Of a DNA stretch of 39,262 nt, positions 6,974-15,385 are shown in pieces. Below the pieces are notes generated by a model, which was given only the letters and a program-made list of their open reading frames with translations, did not search any database and was not told the DNA's origin. Position 1 is the first letter of the stretch; each line of letters begins with the position of its first letter. The translations under genes were made by a program, and so were the position numbers. This DNA comes from Rhodospirillales bacterium (GTDB lineage Bacteria > Pseudomonadota > Alphaproteobacteria > Rhodospirillales > Magnetospirillaceae): assembly GCA_015654615.1 (NCBI GenBank), contig JAATGN010000079.1, positions 1 through 39,262 of the forward strand, written 5' to 3'.

Positions 6974-9234
6974 CGAACCTCGGCCGACCCGCCGACCTTC
7001 TCCTCGGCCAGCAGGGACAAGGCTTCGACCAGCTGCAACACCACGGTCGACCATTCGCCACGGAACACCCGCGCGGTCGGATACCAGGGGTGGGCCGCCT
7101 CTCGCCATCGATAATCGCGGTCTTGCGGGTGGAGCATGAGCCACACCGGCTTTCCCAAGGCCGCGGCCAAATGCGCCACATGATTGTTGGCGGAAACGAC
7201 CACATCCATCCGGGCGATTGCCGCGGCCATATTGGAAAAGTCGGGGATGACGGGAGACAGATCGACGACGCCGATCCTCGCGTCACGAAGGCGTTGGGCG
7301 TCCGGACCGACCTGCAGGCTATAGACGCGGCATCCCCGCACGTAGGAGAGCGGTGTGAGGTCCATCAGCGGACAACTGCGGTCGGTCTCCGACGGCGTAT
7401 CGAACATCGCCGGACTGGACTCGCCCTGCCACGCCAGGCCGATCTTGAGCGCGCGCTCGGCCGGGATGGGGAAATAGACACCCTTGGGCAAATGAAGATA
7501 GGGAATCTCGAGCTCGCTCAGCAAACCGCGCCCCGCCAATACGGCCGGAAGGCTGAGGATCGGCAACGCATAGTCGACGGCGGGCAAAGCCGAGTCCACG
7601 GCCACGCAGCCGGAAACGCCCGCGATGGTCGAAAGCAGCCCTTCCAGGCCGCGATGGCATTCGACGAAGACGTCGCGGGGCCCCAGCTTTGCCAAAACCG
7701 GCAGGAATCGGGCGAATTGAATCATTTCCGGCGGCCCGAATTCCGCCGTTATCAACAAGCGGGCCCCCTCCAGCGACTGGCCGTCCCATCGCTTTATGCC
7801 CTTGGCGGCCGGGCGGTCGTTCGGCAAGCGTTGCCGCCACTCAAGTTCGGCGAAACCCCGCGCCGACAGGCTGTCCGCCAGCAAGGCGTCGGCCAGCCGC
7901 AGCCGCAGTTGGACATTGTCGCGATCCATTTCGATGGCGCGCTCCAAATGCGGAACCGCCTGGGCCATCTGGCTCGACCGCTCATGCATCCCGGCCAGGT
8001 GGGTTCGGATCTGCGCCGAGCCGGGGTCCTGTGCCGCGGCCTTCTGCATCAGTTCGAGACCGCGCCGGAGATCGCCGTGATCTTCATACCAGGCGGCAAG
8101 ACCGGCGGTGAACCGAACATCGTCGGGATGCCTGGCCTGCAAATGTTCGAGAACGGATTGGGCCTCCGCCACCTGTCCAGCCTCCGACAGCGCCGAAAAA
8201 AGCGCCGTTCCCAGGTCTGGATCGTCAGGGTGCGTGTTTTCCGCCTCGCGCAGCATCGCCACGGCGTCGGCGTGCATGCCGACAGCCTGCAGCGCCTTCG
8301 CGAAGTCGAGGCGGACCGGCAGATGATTCGGGACCAGGCCCAGGGTTTTCCCGAAATGCTCCGCCGCCACGAAAGGCTGGCCAAGAGCCATGCTGGCCAG
8401 CCCCATCAGATGATGGAGCGTCGGATTGGCCGGAGCGCCGCCCAGCGCCGCGGCGCAGAGCTCGACGACCCTTGCATTGTCGCCCGCCGCGAAAGCGGCT
8501 TCGGCCGCCGTCTGAAGCGCCTGAGGGGAAAGCATCTCCACCGGCGGCGTCTGCCGGGACTTTCCACGGTTCTCCAAGGAGTCCGGATGAATCAAAGGCA
8601 AGGGCGCCGGAGTGGACCGCAGACCGCTCAATCGCGGATTGGAGAACCAGGCGTCCTGCTTGACGAAGAGCAGGACGTTCTGACGGTAGCGCCAGACGAT
8701 CCGGGAATCGGTCCACAGTTCCGACCGCAGAACGTCACTGCAAAAACAGCCGTTCTGGTGAAAAAGTTTCGCCCAATAGTCCGGCCAGAAACCGGAACGC
8801 TCTTCGGAGCTCTCATGCGGCGCCGGGGCGGCGAAGAGGATGACGTCTCCATGTTCGCTCAGGGCTTGGACCAGCGACGCATGATCGACTTCGGGCAGCT
8901 TCCCGGCCAGTTCCACGCAGGTCACCAGATCAAATCGGCGGGACAGCGAAAAGCCCCCGTGGGCGTCGCAGAAGCTGATCGTCCGCCGGAAGGCGGCGGC
9001 AGGCTCCGTGCCCGGCAGATCGACGCCCCACGGATCGGCGACGCCATGGCCGGCCGCCGCGCGAAGCCACGCCCCCTGGCCGCAACCGACATCGAGAAGA
9101 GACGCCGCCCCGGTCATCGCAAGCGTTTTGGCAAGAAGAATGGAGGCGGATCGCTCGATGTCGCCGGTCGGCACGTGCTCGGAAGAGGCCTGACCGGGAG
9201 CATGCCCACTGTGGAGCTCCGATTGATGCAGCAT
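6970..9234 (-). CDS. Methyltransferase-TPR-glycosyltransferase fusion protein
   Basis: A 754-residue, three-part protein. Residues 1-195 are a class I SAM methyltransferase (LLDVGCGQGAW near 47-56, then a WPDYWAKLF...WRYRQNVLLFV end). Residues about 235-470 form several tetratricopeptide repeats (for example around 273-304, 340-370 and 375-440). Residues about 480-745 resemble the GT-B glycosyltransferase domain of the TPR protein at 15386-16855. GGAGAGG precedes the ATG at 9234. Two expected glycosyltransferase signatures are altered: EQGxGD is EFGPPE, and SVDTxxAHL is SANNHVAHL. That part may therefore be inactive or act as a binding module. It leads the tandem GT2 genes, overlapping the first. 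Confidence 0.82.
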   Translation of the reverse strand: MLHQSELHSGHAPGQASSEHVPTGDIERSASILLAKTLAMTGAASLLDVGCGQGAWLRAAAGHGVADPWGVDLPGTEPAAAFRRTISFCDAHGGFSLSRRFDLVTCVELAGKLPEVDHASLVQALSEHGDVILFAAPAPHESSEERSGFWPDYWAKLFHQNGCFCSDVLRSELWTDSRIVWRYRQNVLLFVKQDAWFSNPRLSGLRSTPAPLPLIHPDSLENRGKSRQTPPVEMLSPQALQTAAEAAFAAGDNARVVELCAAALGGAPANPTLHHLMGLASMALGQPFVAAEHFGKTLGLVPNHLPVRLDFAKALQAVGMHADAVAMLREAENTHPDDPDLGTALFSALSEAGQVAEAQSVLEHLQARHPDDVRFTAGLAAWYEDHGDLRRGLELMQKAAAQDPGSAQIRTHLAGMHERSSQMAQAVPHLERAIEMDRDNVQLRLRLADALLADSLSARGFAELEWRQRLPNDRPAAKGIKRWDGQSLEGARLLITAEFGPPEMIQFARFLPVLAKLGPRDVFVECHRGLEGLLSTIAGVSGCVAVDSALPAVDYALPILSLPAVLAGRGLLSELEIPYLHLPKGVYFPIPAERALKIGLAWQGESSPAMFDTPSETDRSCPLMDLTPLSYVRGCRVYSLQVGPDAQRLRDARIGVVDLSPVIPDFSNMAAAIARMDVVVSANNHVAHLAAALGKPVWLMLHPQDRDYRWREAAHPWYPTARVFRGEWSTVVLQLVEALSLLAEEKVGGSAEVR

Positions 9235-9429
9235 TTGAAGCCTCTCCGACGGATCTTTATTTTGCGCTTACGGTAAAAAAACGAACAGCAACCCAGTTTG
9301 AACAATACGGCCAAGATGTAATCAAAACGTTAAGCACCGTGCCGGGTCACCGGGGCCCCCGCCGGTCGAGGATCGGTCCCGGGAAGGTACCGTCATATCA
9401 TCCGGAAAACCGCGCCGTATCCGTTTCCC

Positions 9430-10626
9430 TCAAGACATTCGATGGACGGTTTCCTTGTCGCTGGCGGCAAGATTTTGTACGGCCTCGAGCAGCAAGGCGA
9501 TGCGATCCTTCATGGCGGCATCGACCCCGCCCTCCGGGTCGTTTTCGCGCGTCCGGATAACGTAACGGCCACGGTCGATGGCGTTGCGCATCGCGTTGTA
9601 AATCAGATCCCCATCCAACAAGCTCGGCTCCACCTGGCTGCCGGTCAGCCAGCCGTTCCACGATTCCAGAAAAACGAACCGTTCGGCCGCAGGGAAACCC
9701 TGATGGGCGAATATCATGGCGTTTTCGATGAAGAGGCCGAAGACATAGGCATCAAAAGGCTGGTTTCCGTTGACGGTCAGGTGAGTGGCGCCACCATCGG
9801 GATGCAACGCCCAGTCATGGTAAGAGGCGAACACCCGCGGCAGGACCTTGCCGCGCTGCTCGCGGTTGAGCATTCGCGCCACGGCGAACAGGATATAGGG
9901 AAAGAACTTGTCGAGGCAGTCGACGGAATCCCGCAGACCGGCCATCACCTCCAAATACGCCAAGCCACTTGATCGATTGCTCGGCTGGCACGAATGCCAG
10001 TCGGCCGGGCCGGGATCGATCAGGGCATCAAAGCCGCTGGACAGGAAGCGTCCCTTGTCTTCGGCCCGATTGGCAACGATGTAAAGTCCCGGAAGGCCGG
10101 CCCGGTGCGCCGCGCCTTGCAGGATCTCGATCGCTTCCGCGGCATCGGCCAATTCTTTTGGGCGGTCGATGATCACCAGGGTACGCCCGGCGGCCGGTAC
10201 CGGCACCCCAACCTGCAGCGCCGCCACCAGACGAGCGGCGCGATCGACCCGGTCGCCCCGGGATGCCGGCCCCTTCCAGAATGCGTCCTCGCCGTTCCGC
10301 CATTGAAACGCCAGACCGAACCCATCGCCGCAGGCCGGTGCCAGGACTTCGGCCCCCGTCACATAGGCCTCTCCAGCCCACCGGCAATCGACGACGAATC
10401 CGTCGATCCCCGCTTGACGCGCCATGCCCACCACCTGATTCACCGCGTCCGGATGGGCCAGATCGTACTGTCCCAGGGTCGACGGGAGATTGAGGCCAAA
10501 ATGCCGACGGCTGGCCGGCCGCGCCTCGCGCAGAGCGCGCCAAGGATCGACGCCGCCCAGCAGTTGTCGCACGTCGGCCGTGGACTGGTAACGCGTATCG
10601 AAGAAAGCCAGAACGCGAACCGCCAT
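9430..10626 (-). CDS. GH99-like / WbsX-type domain glycan protein
   Basis: A 398-residue protein. LPSTLGQYDLAHPDAVNQ (47-64) followed by MARQAGIDGFVVDCRW matches the start of the WbsX / glycoside hydrolase 99-like domain, whose members usually read like LGxYDLxxPExxxxQxxLAxxxGIxGFxxYxYW. Near the C-terminus FLESWNGWLTGSQVEP matches the usual NAWNEWAEGxxLEP, with Glu-to-Gly and other changes. Such proteins occur in O-antigen and flagellar glycan clusters, and their reaction is poorly defined. AGGAG lies 6 bases before the ATG, and the gap to the upstream GT9-like gene is 9 bases. The 195 bases downstream (9235-9429) are non-coding and probably carry the promoter of the fusion gene. Confidence 0.72.
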   Translation of the reverse strand: MAVRVLAFFDTRYQSTADVRQLLGGVDPWRALREARPASRRHFGLNLPSTLGQYDLAHPDAVNQVVGMARQAGIDGFVVDCRWAGEAYVTGAEVLAPACGDGFGLAFQWRNGEDAFWKGPASRGDRVDRAARLVAALQVGVPVPAAGRTLVIIDRPKELADAAEAIEILQGAAHRAGLPGLYIVANRAEDKGRFLSSGFDALIDPGPADWHSCQPSNRSSGLAYLEVMAGLRDSVDCLDKFFPYILFAVARMLNREQRGKVLPRVFASYHDWALHPDGGATHLTVNGNQPFDAYVFGLFIENAMIFAHQGFPAAERFVFLESWNGWLTGSQVEPSLLDGDLIYNAMRNAIDRGRYVIRTRENDPEGGVDAAMKDRIALLLEAVQNLAASDKETVHRMS

Positions 10627-10635
10627 CTTCTTCTC

Positions 10636-12090
10636 CTATGAGGGAAATCCATAGAGATCGTGAGCCATGTCGAGGATGGCCGTAATCAATCGCGACGGAT
10701 CGACGAAATTCGAACAATCCTCACGGCCGAGAAGCGGGCATTTATCATGGCCACCGCAGGGATTGCACGGAAGATTTCCAACCAGCGGCCGGTAATCCGG
10801 CGCATCCCTGGCGTCCGAGTTGCACGGTTTGGTATTGGCGAACAATCCAATGGTTGGCCATCCGAGGACATGCCGGACAAAGTGATGGGGAAAGGAATCG
10901 ACGCCGATGAAGATGTGGTGGTCTTGCGCCGCCGCCGTCAACTGCGATGTATCCTCGCTGGTGATCGAGCGCACGCCCAGCGTTTTTTCCAGATCGGGGC
11001 GGTCGATCACGGTGATTTCGCAGCCGAACGATTTCAACACCGCGAAGACCGTCGCGGCATGATCGTCGCGATAGGTTTTCAACGTCCATCCGCCGACCAG
11101 ATGAAACAACAGTTTGAGCGGCCGCGGCGGCAGATCGGGACGGGCGGAGCATGTCGGAGGCTGGCCATGGACCGTCCGGCCTTCCTCCGACATCGACTCG
11201 CCCAAGGCGAATTTCATTTGATCGATCAAATGAAAGGGCGGAATGCTGTAGATGCGCGAATAGCGCATGAAAACGATGAAATGATTGTCGAGGACATCTT
11301 GCCCCAGGCGCTCGAGCGAACGCGCCAAATACTCCAATTCCCCGACCGAGTTGTCGCGCGGCAACCAGGGCAGGCGAAGCCAAAGGGGCTCCAGTCGTCC
11401 CGGACAAGCCTGGTAGATGTCTTTGTAAGACCAGCAGATGATCTGCTTGTCGAAAAAGCTCTCCGGCATTTGTCGTGACGCCAGATTGAGAAAGAGCAAC
11501 GAACCGGCGTGATAGGGCTGATAGGTGGCGAAGGGCAGGGTCCGCCAGGCCGGATTGCGCTCGATGGTCTGAACCGCGGCCATGGACAGAATTTTCAGCA
11601 TCTGCTGGCGCGCTTCCCCCTGAAACCAATGGGTTGGCGTCGATTCCGGAAAATGGGTGATTTCCAATCCCGGCGTGCCGATGCGTTTCACCTCCTGTCC
11701 GCTCAACAGATGGAGCAGACGCCCGTCGAGGGCGGCATCGACGGTCGAAAGAAGCAGCAAAAAGCGCTCGAACCGATCGAACAACTGCCGGGGCAGAACA
11801 TAAAGAAGCGGAAATTTCCGAGCGTCGGTGACGAGGGCGGGAACCGACGAGACGGCCCCGAGCCAATCGGCCAGCTGCTGCGGATTGAGAGGAAGCAGGG
11901 GATTTCCGATGACCAGAACTTCGGCCTCGGGCATTGCCTGGATCAGACGGCGTCCGACCTCCAGCAGATAGCGACTGGGCGGACAAGTGGCCGAGTCGAA
12001 GATTTCGTTGTCGCGAAAGGCTCCCGAGCCGAAAACGAAAGACAATCGCTCGACACGGCCGGAAGATGCAATTGAGAGCCCGGCCAACAT
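10636..12090 (-). CDS. GT9-like glycosyltransferase, paralogue B
   Basis: A 484-residue protein. The C-terminal third reads HIFIGVDSFPHHFVRHVLGWPTIGLFANTKPCNS, which has the shape of the family 9 (heptosyltransferase) motif GxDSGxxHlAxAlgxPtvalFGxT. It ends with a Cys-rich stretch, CNPCGGHDKCPLLGREDC, like that found near the end of many GT9 proteins. The N-terminal 300 residues are not recognisable except through its paralogue at 12733-14196, which shares MLAGLSI, GAFRD-EIFDSA, LLEVGRRL, LVIGNPLLPL and RFLLLLS. It starts 19 bases after the small methyltransferase-like gene. It probably transfers a sugar in the cytoplasm; specificity unknown. Confidence 0.72.
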   Translation of the reverse strand: MLAGLSIASSGRVERLSFVFGSGAFRDNEIFDSATCPPSRYLLEVGRRLIQAMPEAEVLVIGNPLLPLNPQQLADWLGAVSSVPALVTDARKFPLLYVLPRQLFDRFERFLLLLSTVDAALDGRLLHLLSGQEVKRIGTPGLEITHFPESTPTHWFQGEARQQMLKILSMAAVQTIERNPAWRTLPFATYQPYHAGSLLFLNLASRQMPESFFDKQIICWSYKDIYQACPGRLEPLWLRLPWLPRDNSVGELEYLARSLERLGQDVLDNHFIVFMRYSRIYSIPPFHLIDQMKFALGESMSEEGRTVHGQPPTCSARPDLPPRPLKLLFHLVGGWTLKTYRDDHAATVFAVLKSFGCEITVIDRPDLEKTLGVRSITSEDTSQLTAAAQDHHIFIGVDSFPHHFVRHVLGWPTIGLFANTKPCNSDARDAPDYRPLVGNLPCNPCGGHDKCPLLGREDCSNFVDPSRLITAILDMAHDLYGFPS

Positions 12091-12109
12091 GATCAGTCGT
12101 TTCCGTTCG

Positions 12110-12673
12110 TCATCGGTTGGGAAAGGCGCACAGATAGCCGGTCCGCCGGACCAATCTGTTCACCTGATGCGTGGCGCCGAGGATATCCTCGACAAAATGA
12201 AGATCGCGGAATGCCGACGGCGCGGCAAGATCGGGCGGACAGGGACCGTCCTCGAAAGCGCCATCCTCATAGAGACGAAGATCGTCGACGATGAAAATAT
12301 CGCGCGCCGTGTCGCGCAGGCCGGCGATCACCCGCAACTCGCGTTCGAGCGGCGATGATGGCTGAGCGTCTTCGAATGTCGGATGCGTATCCAGCCAGAA
12401 CATCACGGGAACCTCGAGCGGGATTTCTTCCAGAACCATCTTGAGACCGCGTTCCGCATGACCGTGGATGATGGTCATCTTTTGATTCATCGCATTGCGA
12501 AATGCCACCGTGATGGCCAGTTTATGCGATTTTTCGATGGAATAGACATGTTCGAAGGGAAACGTTCCGGCGAATTCGATATCGACGCCTTCGCCGGTGC
12601 CGGTTTCTATGAGGAAACGACAACCATAATCGGCGATCAGTCGATCCAACTGAAAATCCGATAGTTCCCCCAC
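12110..12673 (-). CDS. Small class I methyltransferase-like protein
   Basis: A 187-residue protein that begins with GTG at 12673; AAGGAG lies 7 bases upstream and decides the start. FLIETGTGEGVD (residues 20-31) resembles SAM motif I, HVYSIEKS the second acidic motif, and FWLDTHPTFEDAQPSSPLERELRVI with FIVDDLRLYEDG the later strands of a family found in glycan clusters, usually labelled class I SAM-dependent methyltransferase or hypothetical. A partner or substrate cannot be read. It lies between the two GT9-like paralogues, 19 bases before the next gene, so it belongs to the same transcript. Confidence 0.65.
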   Translation of the reverse strand: MGELSDFQLDRLIADYGCRFLIETGTGEGVDIEFAGTFPFEHVYSIEKSHKLAITVAFRNAMNQKMTIIHGHAERGLKMVLEEIPLEVPVMFWLDTHPTFEDAQPSSPLERELRVIAGLRDTARDIFIVDDLRLYEDGAFEDGPCPPDLAAPSAFRDLHFVEDILGATHQVNRLVRRTGYLCAFPNR

Positions 12674-12732
12674 CTTTTACTCCTTCCTCAACGGCTTCAT
12701 CCGGACAGTTTTAACTTATCCGCCGATGACCG

Positions 12733-14196
12733 TCAGGCTTCATAACCATAAATTTCACGAGCCAAGTCAAGAATGTCGGCCGCCACCTGCTCCGGCGGGG
12801 CGTAATTGGCGCAGTCTTTCGTGCCGAAAATCGGACAGGGGGCAGAGAGACCGGCGACCCCACAGCGGTTGCAGGCCAGGGTAAGAACCGAAGACCGATA
12901 TCCTTCGCCATGTCGGGCATCCGAATTGCGCGGCTGGGTATTGCCAAACAAGCCGACGGTCGGCCATCCGGCCACGAGCCGCGCGAAATGATGCGGGAAA
13001 GAGTCCACCCCGACGAACAGATGGTGCATTTCGATCAGATGACGCAGGGCATTCGAGTCCTTGCTCTCCACCGATTGTGCTCCGCTGTCCTGCAAATCGG
13101 GGCGGCCGATGACGGTGACCGCAATGCCCAAACCCTGCAGGATACCGATCAGGGCCCGTATCTTCCTGTCGGGATATGTTTTCAAGCCCCAACCGCCGTT
13201 CAAATGGAACAGGACCCGCAAAGGCGTCAGCGGCAATTGGCAACGCGCCTCGACAGCCGCAGGCTTGGCGTGCAGCGTTTCCTCGAATGACAAAATGGAA
13301 TCGCCAAGGGCAAATCGCGCATGATCGACGAGATGAAACGGCGTCAGATAATACAGACGAATGATCCGTGAAAAGACGGTGAAGTTTTCCCGGGCAAAGT
13401 CTTTTCCCAGCTTTTCCATTGCCTGGGCAAAATAGGTGAATTCGCTCACCGAGTAATCGCGAGGCAGCCACGGCATATCCAACCGAACCGATTCGAGCCG
13501 GCTGCCGCAGGCCTCCGGAATGTCCATGTAAGATGCGCAAACCACTTGTTTGGAAATGAACATTTGGGCGGTCGACCGCGATGCGACAGCCATGAGCAGG
13601 ACATCGCCGGCATGCATGGGGAAGAAATTGACGAACGGCAAGCTTTTCCAGTCATGCCGGTTTTCAATATTGGTGATGGCGTTGCCACATTGCAGCTTGA
13701 GAGCCTGCAGCCTCTGATCGCCATTGATCCAACCGTTCGGTCCGCCGGAAAGCGATTCACCGATGGGCTCCAGGTCCAACTGCCGGCACCCCACCGGCAC
13801 GCCCGAGAGGAGCGCCAGCAAACGCGCGTCGAGGCCGGCATCCAATGAGGACAATAGCAAAAGGAAACGTTCCAATTCGCCGAACAGACGGCGCGGCAAG
13901 ATATAGAAAACCGGGAAAGTCGCGCGGTCCGTCACCACCATCGGCCCCGCGATGCCGCCATCCAGCCAGCCGGCCAATTGTTCGGCTTTCAGCGGCAAAA
14001 GAGGGTTGCCGATGACCAGCCAATCGGCATCGGGGACAAATCCCAGCAGCCGGCGTCCCACTTCGAGCAGGAAACGCCCAGGGACGCTCAACGCCGAATC
14101 GAAAATTTCATCGTCGCGAAACGCCCCTTGCGAAAAACGGAAATCAAATCGTTGCAGGCGACCCGTTGAAGAGGAAATCGACAATCCCGCCAGCAT
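12733..14196 (-). CDS. GT9-like glycosyltransferase, paralogue A
   Basis: A 487-residue paralogue of the protein at 10636-12090, alike along its entire length. HLFVGVDSFPHHFARLVAGWPTVGLFGNTQP is the GT9-like donor-site region. CNRCGVAGLSAPCPIFGTKDC is the C-terminal Cys cluster. GAGGGTGG precedes the ATG. The N-terminal half (LVIGNPLLPLKAEQL, LPRRLFGELERFLLLLSSLDAGLD) has no family I recognise, so the two proteins may define a subfamily with an added domain. It lies downstream of the FkbM gene and upstream of the small methyltransferase-like gene. The likely role is transfer of a sugar in assembly of a surface or flagellar glycan. Confidence 0.72.
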   Translation of the reverse strand: MLAGLSISSSTGRLQRFDFRFSQGAFRDDEIFDSALSVPGRFLLEVGRRLLGFVPDADWLVIGNPLLPLKAEQLAGWLDGGIAGPMVVTDRATFPVFYILPRRLFGELERFLLLLSSLDAGLDARLLALLSGVPVGCRQLDLEPIGESLSGGPNGWINGDQRLQALKLQCGNAITNIENRHDWKSLPFVNFFPMHAGDVLLMAVASRSTAQMFISKQVVCASYMDIPEACGSRLESVRLDMPWLPRDYSVSEFTYFAQAMEKLGKDFARENFTVFSRIIRLYYLTPFHLVDHARFALGDSILSFEETLHAKPAAVEARCQLPLTPLRVLFHLNGGWGLKTYPDRKIRALIGILQGLGIAVTVIGRPDLQDSGAQSVESKDSNALRHLIEMHHLFVGVDSFPHHFARLVAGWPTVGLFGNTQPRNSDARHGEGYRSSVLTLACNRCGVAGLSAPCPIFGTKDCANYAPPEQVAADILDLAREIYGYEA

Positions 14197-14311
14197 TCCA
14201 CCCTCGCTCCAGAGTTCTTCCGCGAACCCGCAGATCTTTCAAATGCGCGCAAGGCTCCACCGATAACATGCTTTCGCATCTGCGTGCGCGTCAAAAAGTC
14301 GGTCACCCGCC

Positions 14312-14328
14312 AGCCCGGGTCCCGGGCT
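14312..14328. repeat. Short GC palindrome downstream of the FkbM gene
   Basis: AGCCCGGG-T-CCCGGGCT is a perfect inverted repeat 24 bases past the FkbM stop (reading leftward). It could slow or end transcription between the FkbM gene and the GT9-like gene, but no T-run follows. Confidence 0.35.
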
Positions 14329-14351
14329 GAGGATGCCGGGCCCATGGCGCA

Positions 14352-15155
14352 TCAAACGGGCGGCGGCTCGGCCGCGAACCGTTCGCTCATAAGATGTCCC
14401 GCGATCTCGGCAAGACGCTGCAAGGCCCAGGCATCCTGCTTGTGAACGAAGATAAAATCCCCAATGTAGGTAATGGGATAAAGCTCGCCGGTGCGGGGAA
14501 GCGGCGGCGATTTCTGCATGGTCGTCCGGTCGAATTCCGCAAAATCCCTGAGCGTTCTGTCCAAAAAGAAAAACCCGCGATAATCCAGGGAGGCGAGAAG
14601 GGCCGGCACCTCTATCGTCGCATTCTTCCTGTGCTGTTCTTCGATCTCGACATGGATCACCGGTCGACAGCGGGCGATGGTGCCGGCGGCGCCCTGGATC
14701 ACTTCCTTTTCGAACCCTTCGACGTCGATTTTCAGAAAGGTGGCGTCCTGGATGTCGAACATGTCCAGCGGAACCGACACGATGTCCTGAGTGACGTGGC
14801 TGACCTCGACCTTGTCGGTCTGGCGCGCCATCTCGCCGAAGTCCTTTACGACCGAGGCGCGCCCTTCCCAGCGAATTCCATTGAAATAGGGAATTGCGAT
14901 GGAGGCCGGTCCGATCCCGGCCCCCAGGCCAAGGTTATAAACCGTGAGATTGGCCGGCAGTTCACCCCCCGCCGCCTGAGCGATCAGGGTGCACATGCCG
15001 ATAAAGGTCTGCACGACCGGCTCGAAAGCCACCACACGGGCATCCTTCACGGTCGACAGGCAATAGGCGCATTCTCCAAAATTCGCGCCGACATCCACCA
15101 AGGTACCGGGACGGCAAAGAAGCGGCATCAGGATGCTGTTTTCCAAAATATCCAT
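14352..15155 (-). CDS. FkbM family SAM-dependent methyltransferase
   Basis: A 267-residue protein with CRPGTLVDVGANFGECA (motif I), VVAFEPV, and FLKIDVEGFEKEVIQGAAGT, diagnostic for FkbM methyltransferases. The open frame extends to 15245, but the ATG at 15155 aligns with the start of the other FkbM protein (3041-3823), so I use it. It ends with a region shared with that protein: YIGDFIFVHKQDAWALQRL here and NNFIFVHRDDVWASEQL there. Hence the two copies are related over their full length, though this one has normal GC content. It is the first gene of the long leftward glycan group and is divergent from the TPR glycosyltransferase; the 230 bases between (15156-15385) should hold both promoters. 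Confidence 0.85.
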   Translation of the reverse strand: MDILENSILMPLLCRPGTLVDVGANFGECAYCLSTVKDARVVAFEPVVQTFIGMCTLIAQAAGGELPANLTVYNLGLGAGIGPASIAIPYFNGIRWEGRASVVKDFGEMARQTDKVEVSHVTQDIVSVPLDMFDIQDATFLKIDVEGFEKEVIQGAAGTIARCRPVIHVEIEEQHRKNATIEVPALLASLDYRGFFFLDRTLRDFAEFDRTTMQKSPPLPRTGELYPITYIGDFIFVHKQDAWALQRLAEIAGHLMSERFAAEPPPV

Positions 15156-15385
15156 TGCGACCCCACGGACATCGACCGGCTGCAGATTCCGCCACCTGCC
15201 TCCACGCCCATTGTTACGGCAAATCCGCATGTTCGGCAGCGCCAATTATTCGTTGCGGCCGCACGGCCCTCCTCGATGCCGGTCTGTGGCCGGCCCGCTT
15301 CGTCACTCCCATCTCCCTTGCCAAAAGGCCCCTTCGATCACCACAATGCCGCCCGGGTCCGATTGTCCGGTCCTCAGGAATGATC

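Noticed and set aside
7090-9276. A 728-residue plus-strand frame opposite the fusion gene
   Set aside because: It has no recognisable motif and the biased composition of a shadow frame. The minus strand carries SAM, TPR and GT motifs.
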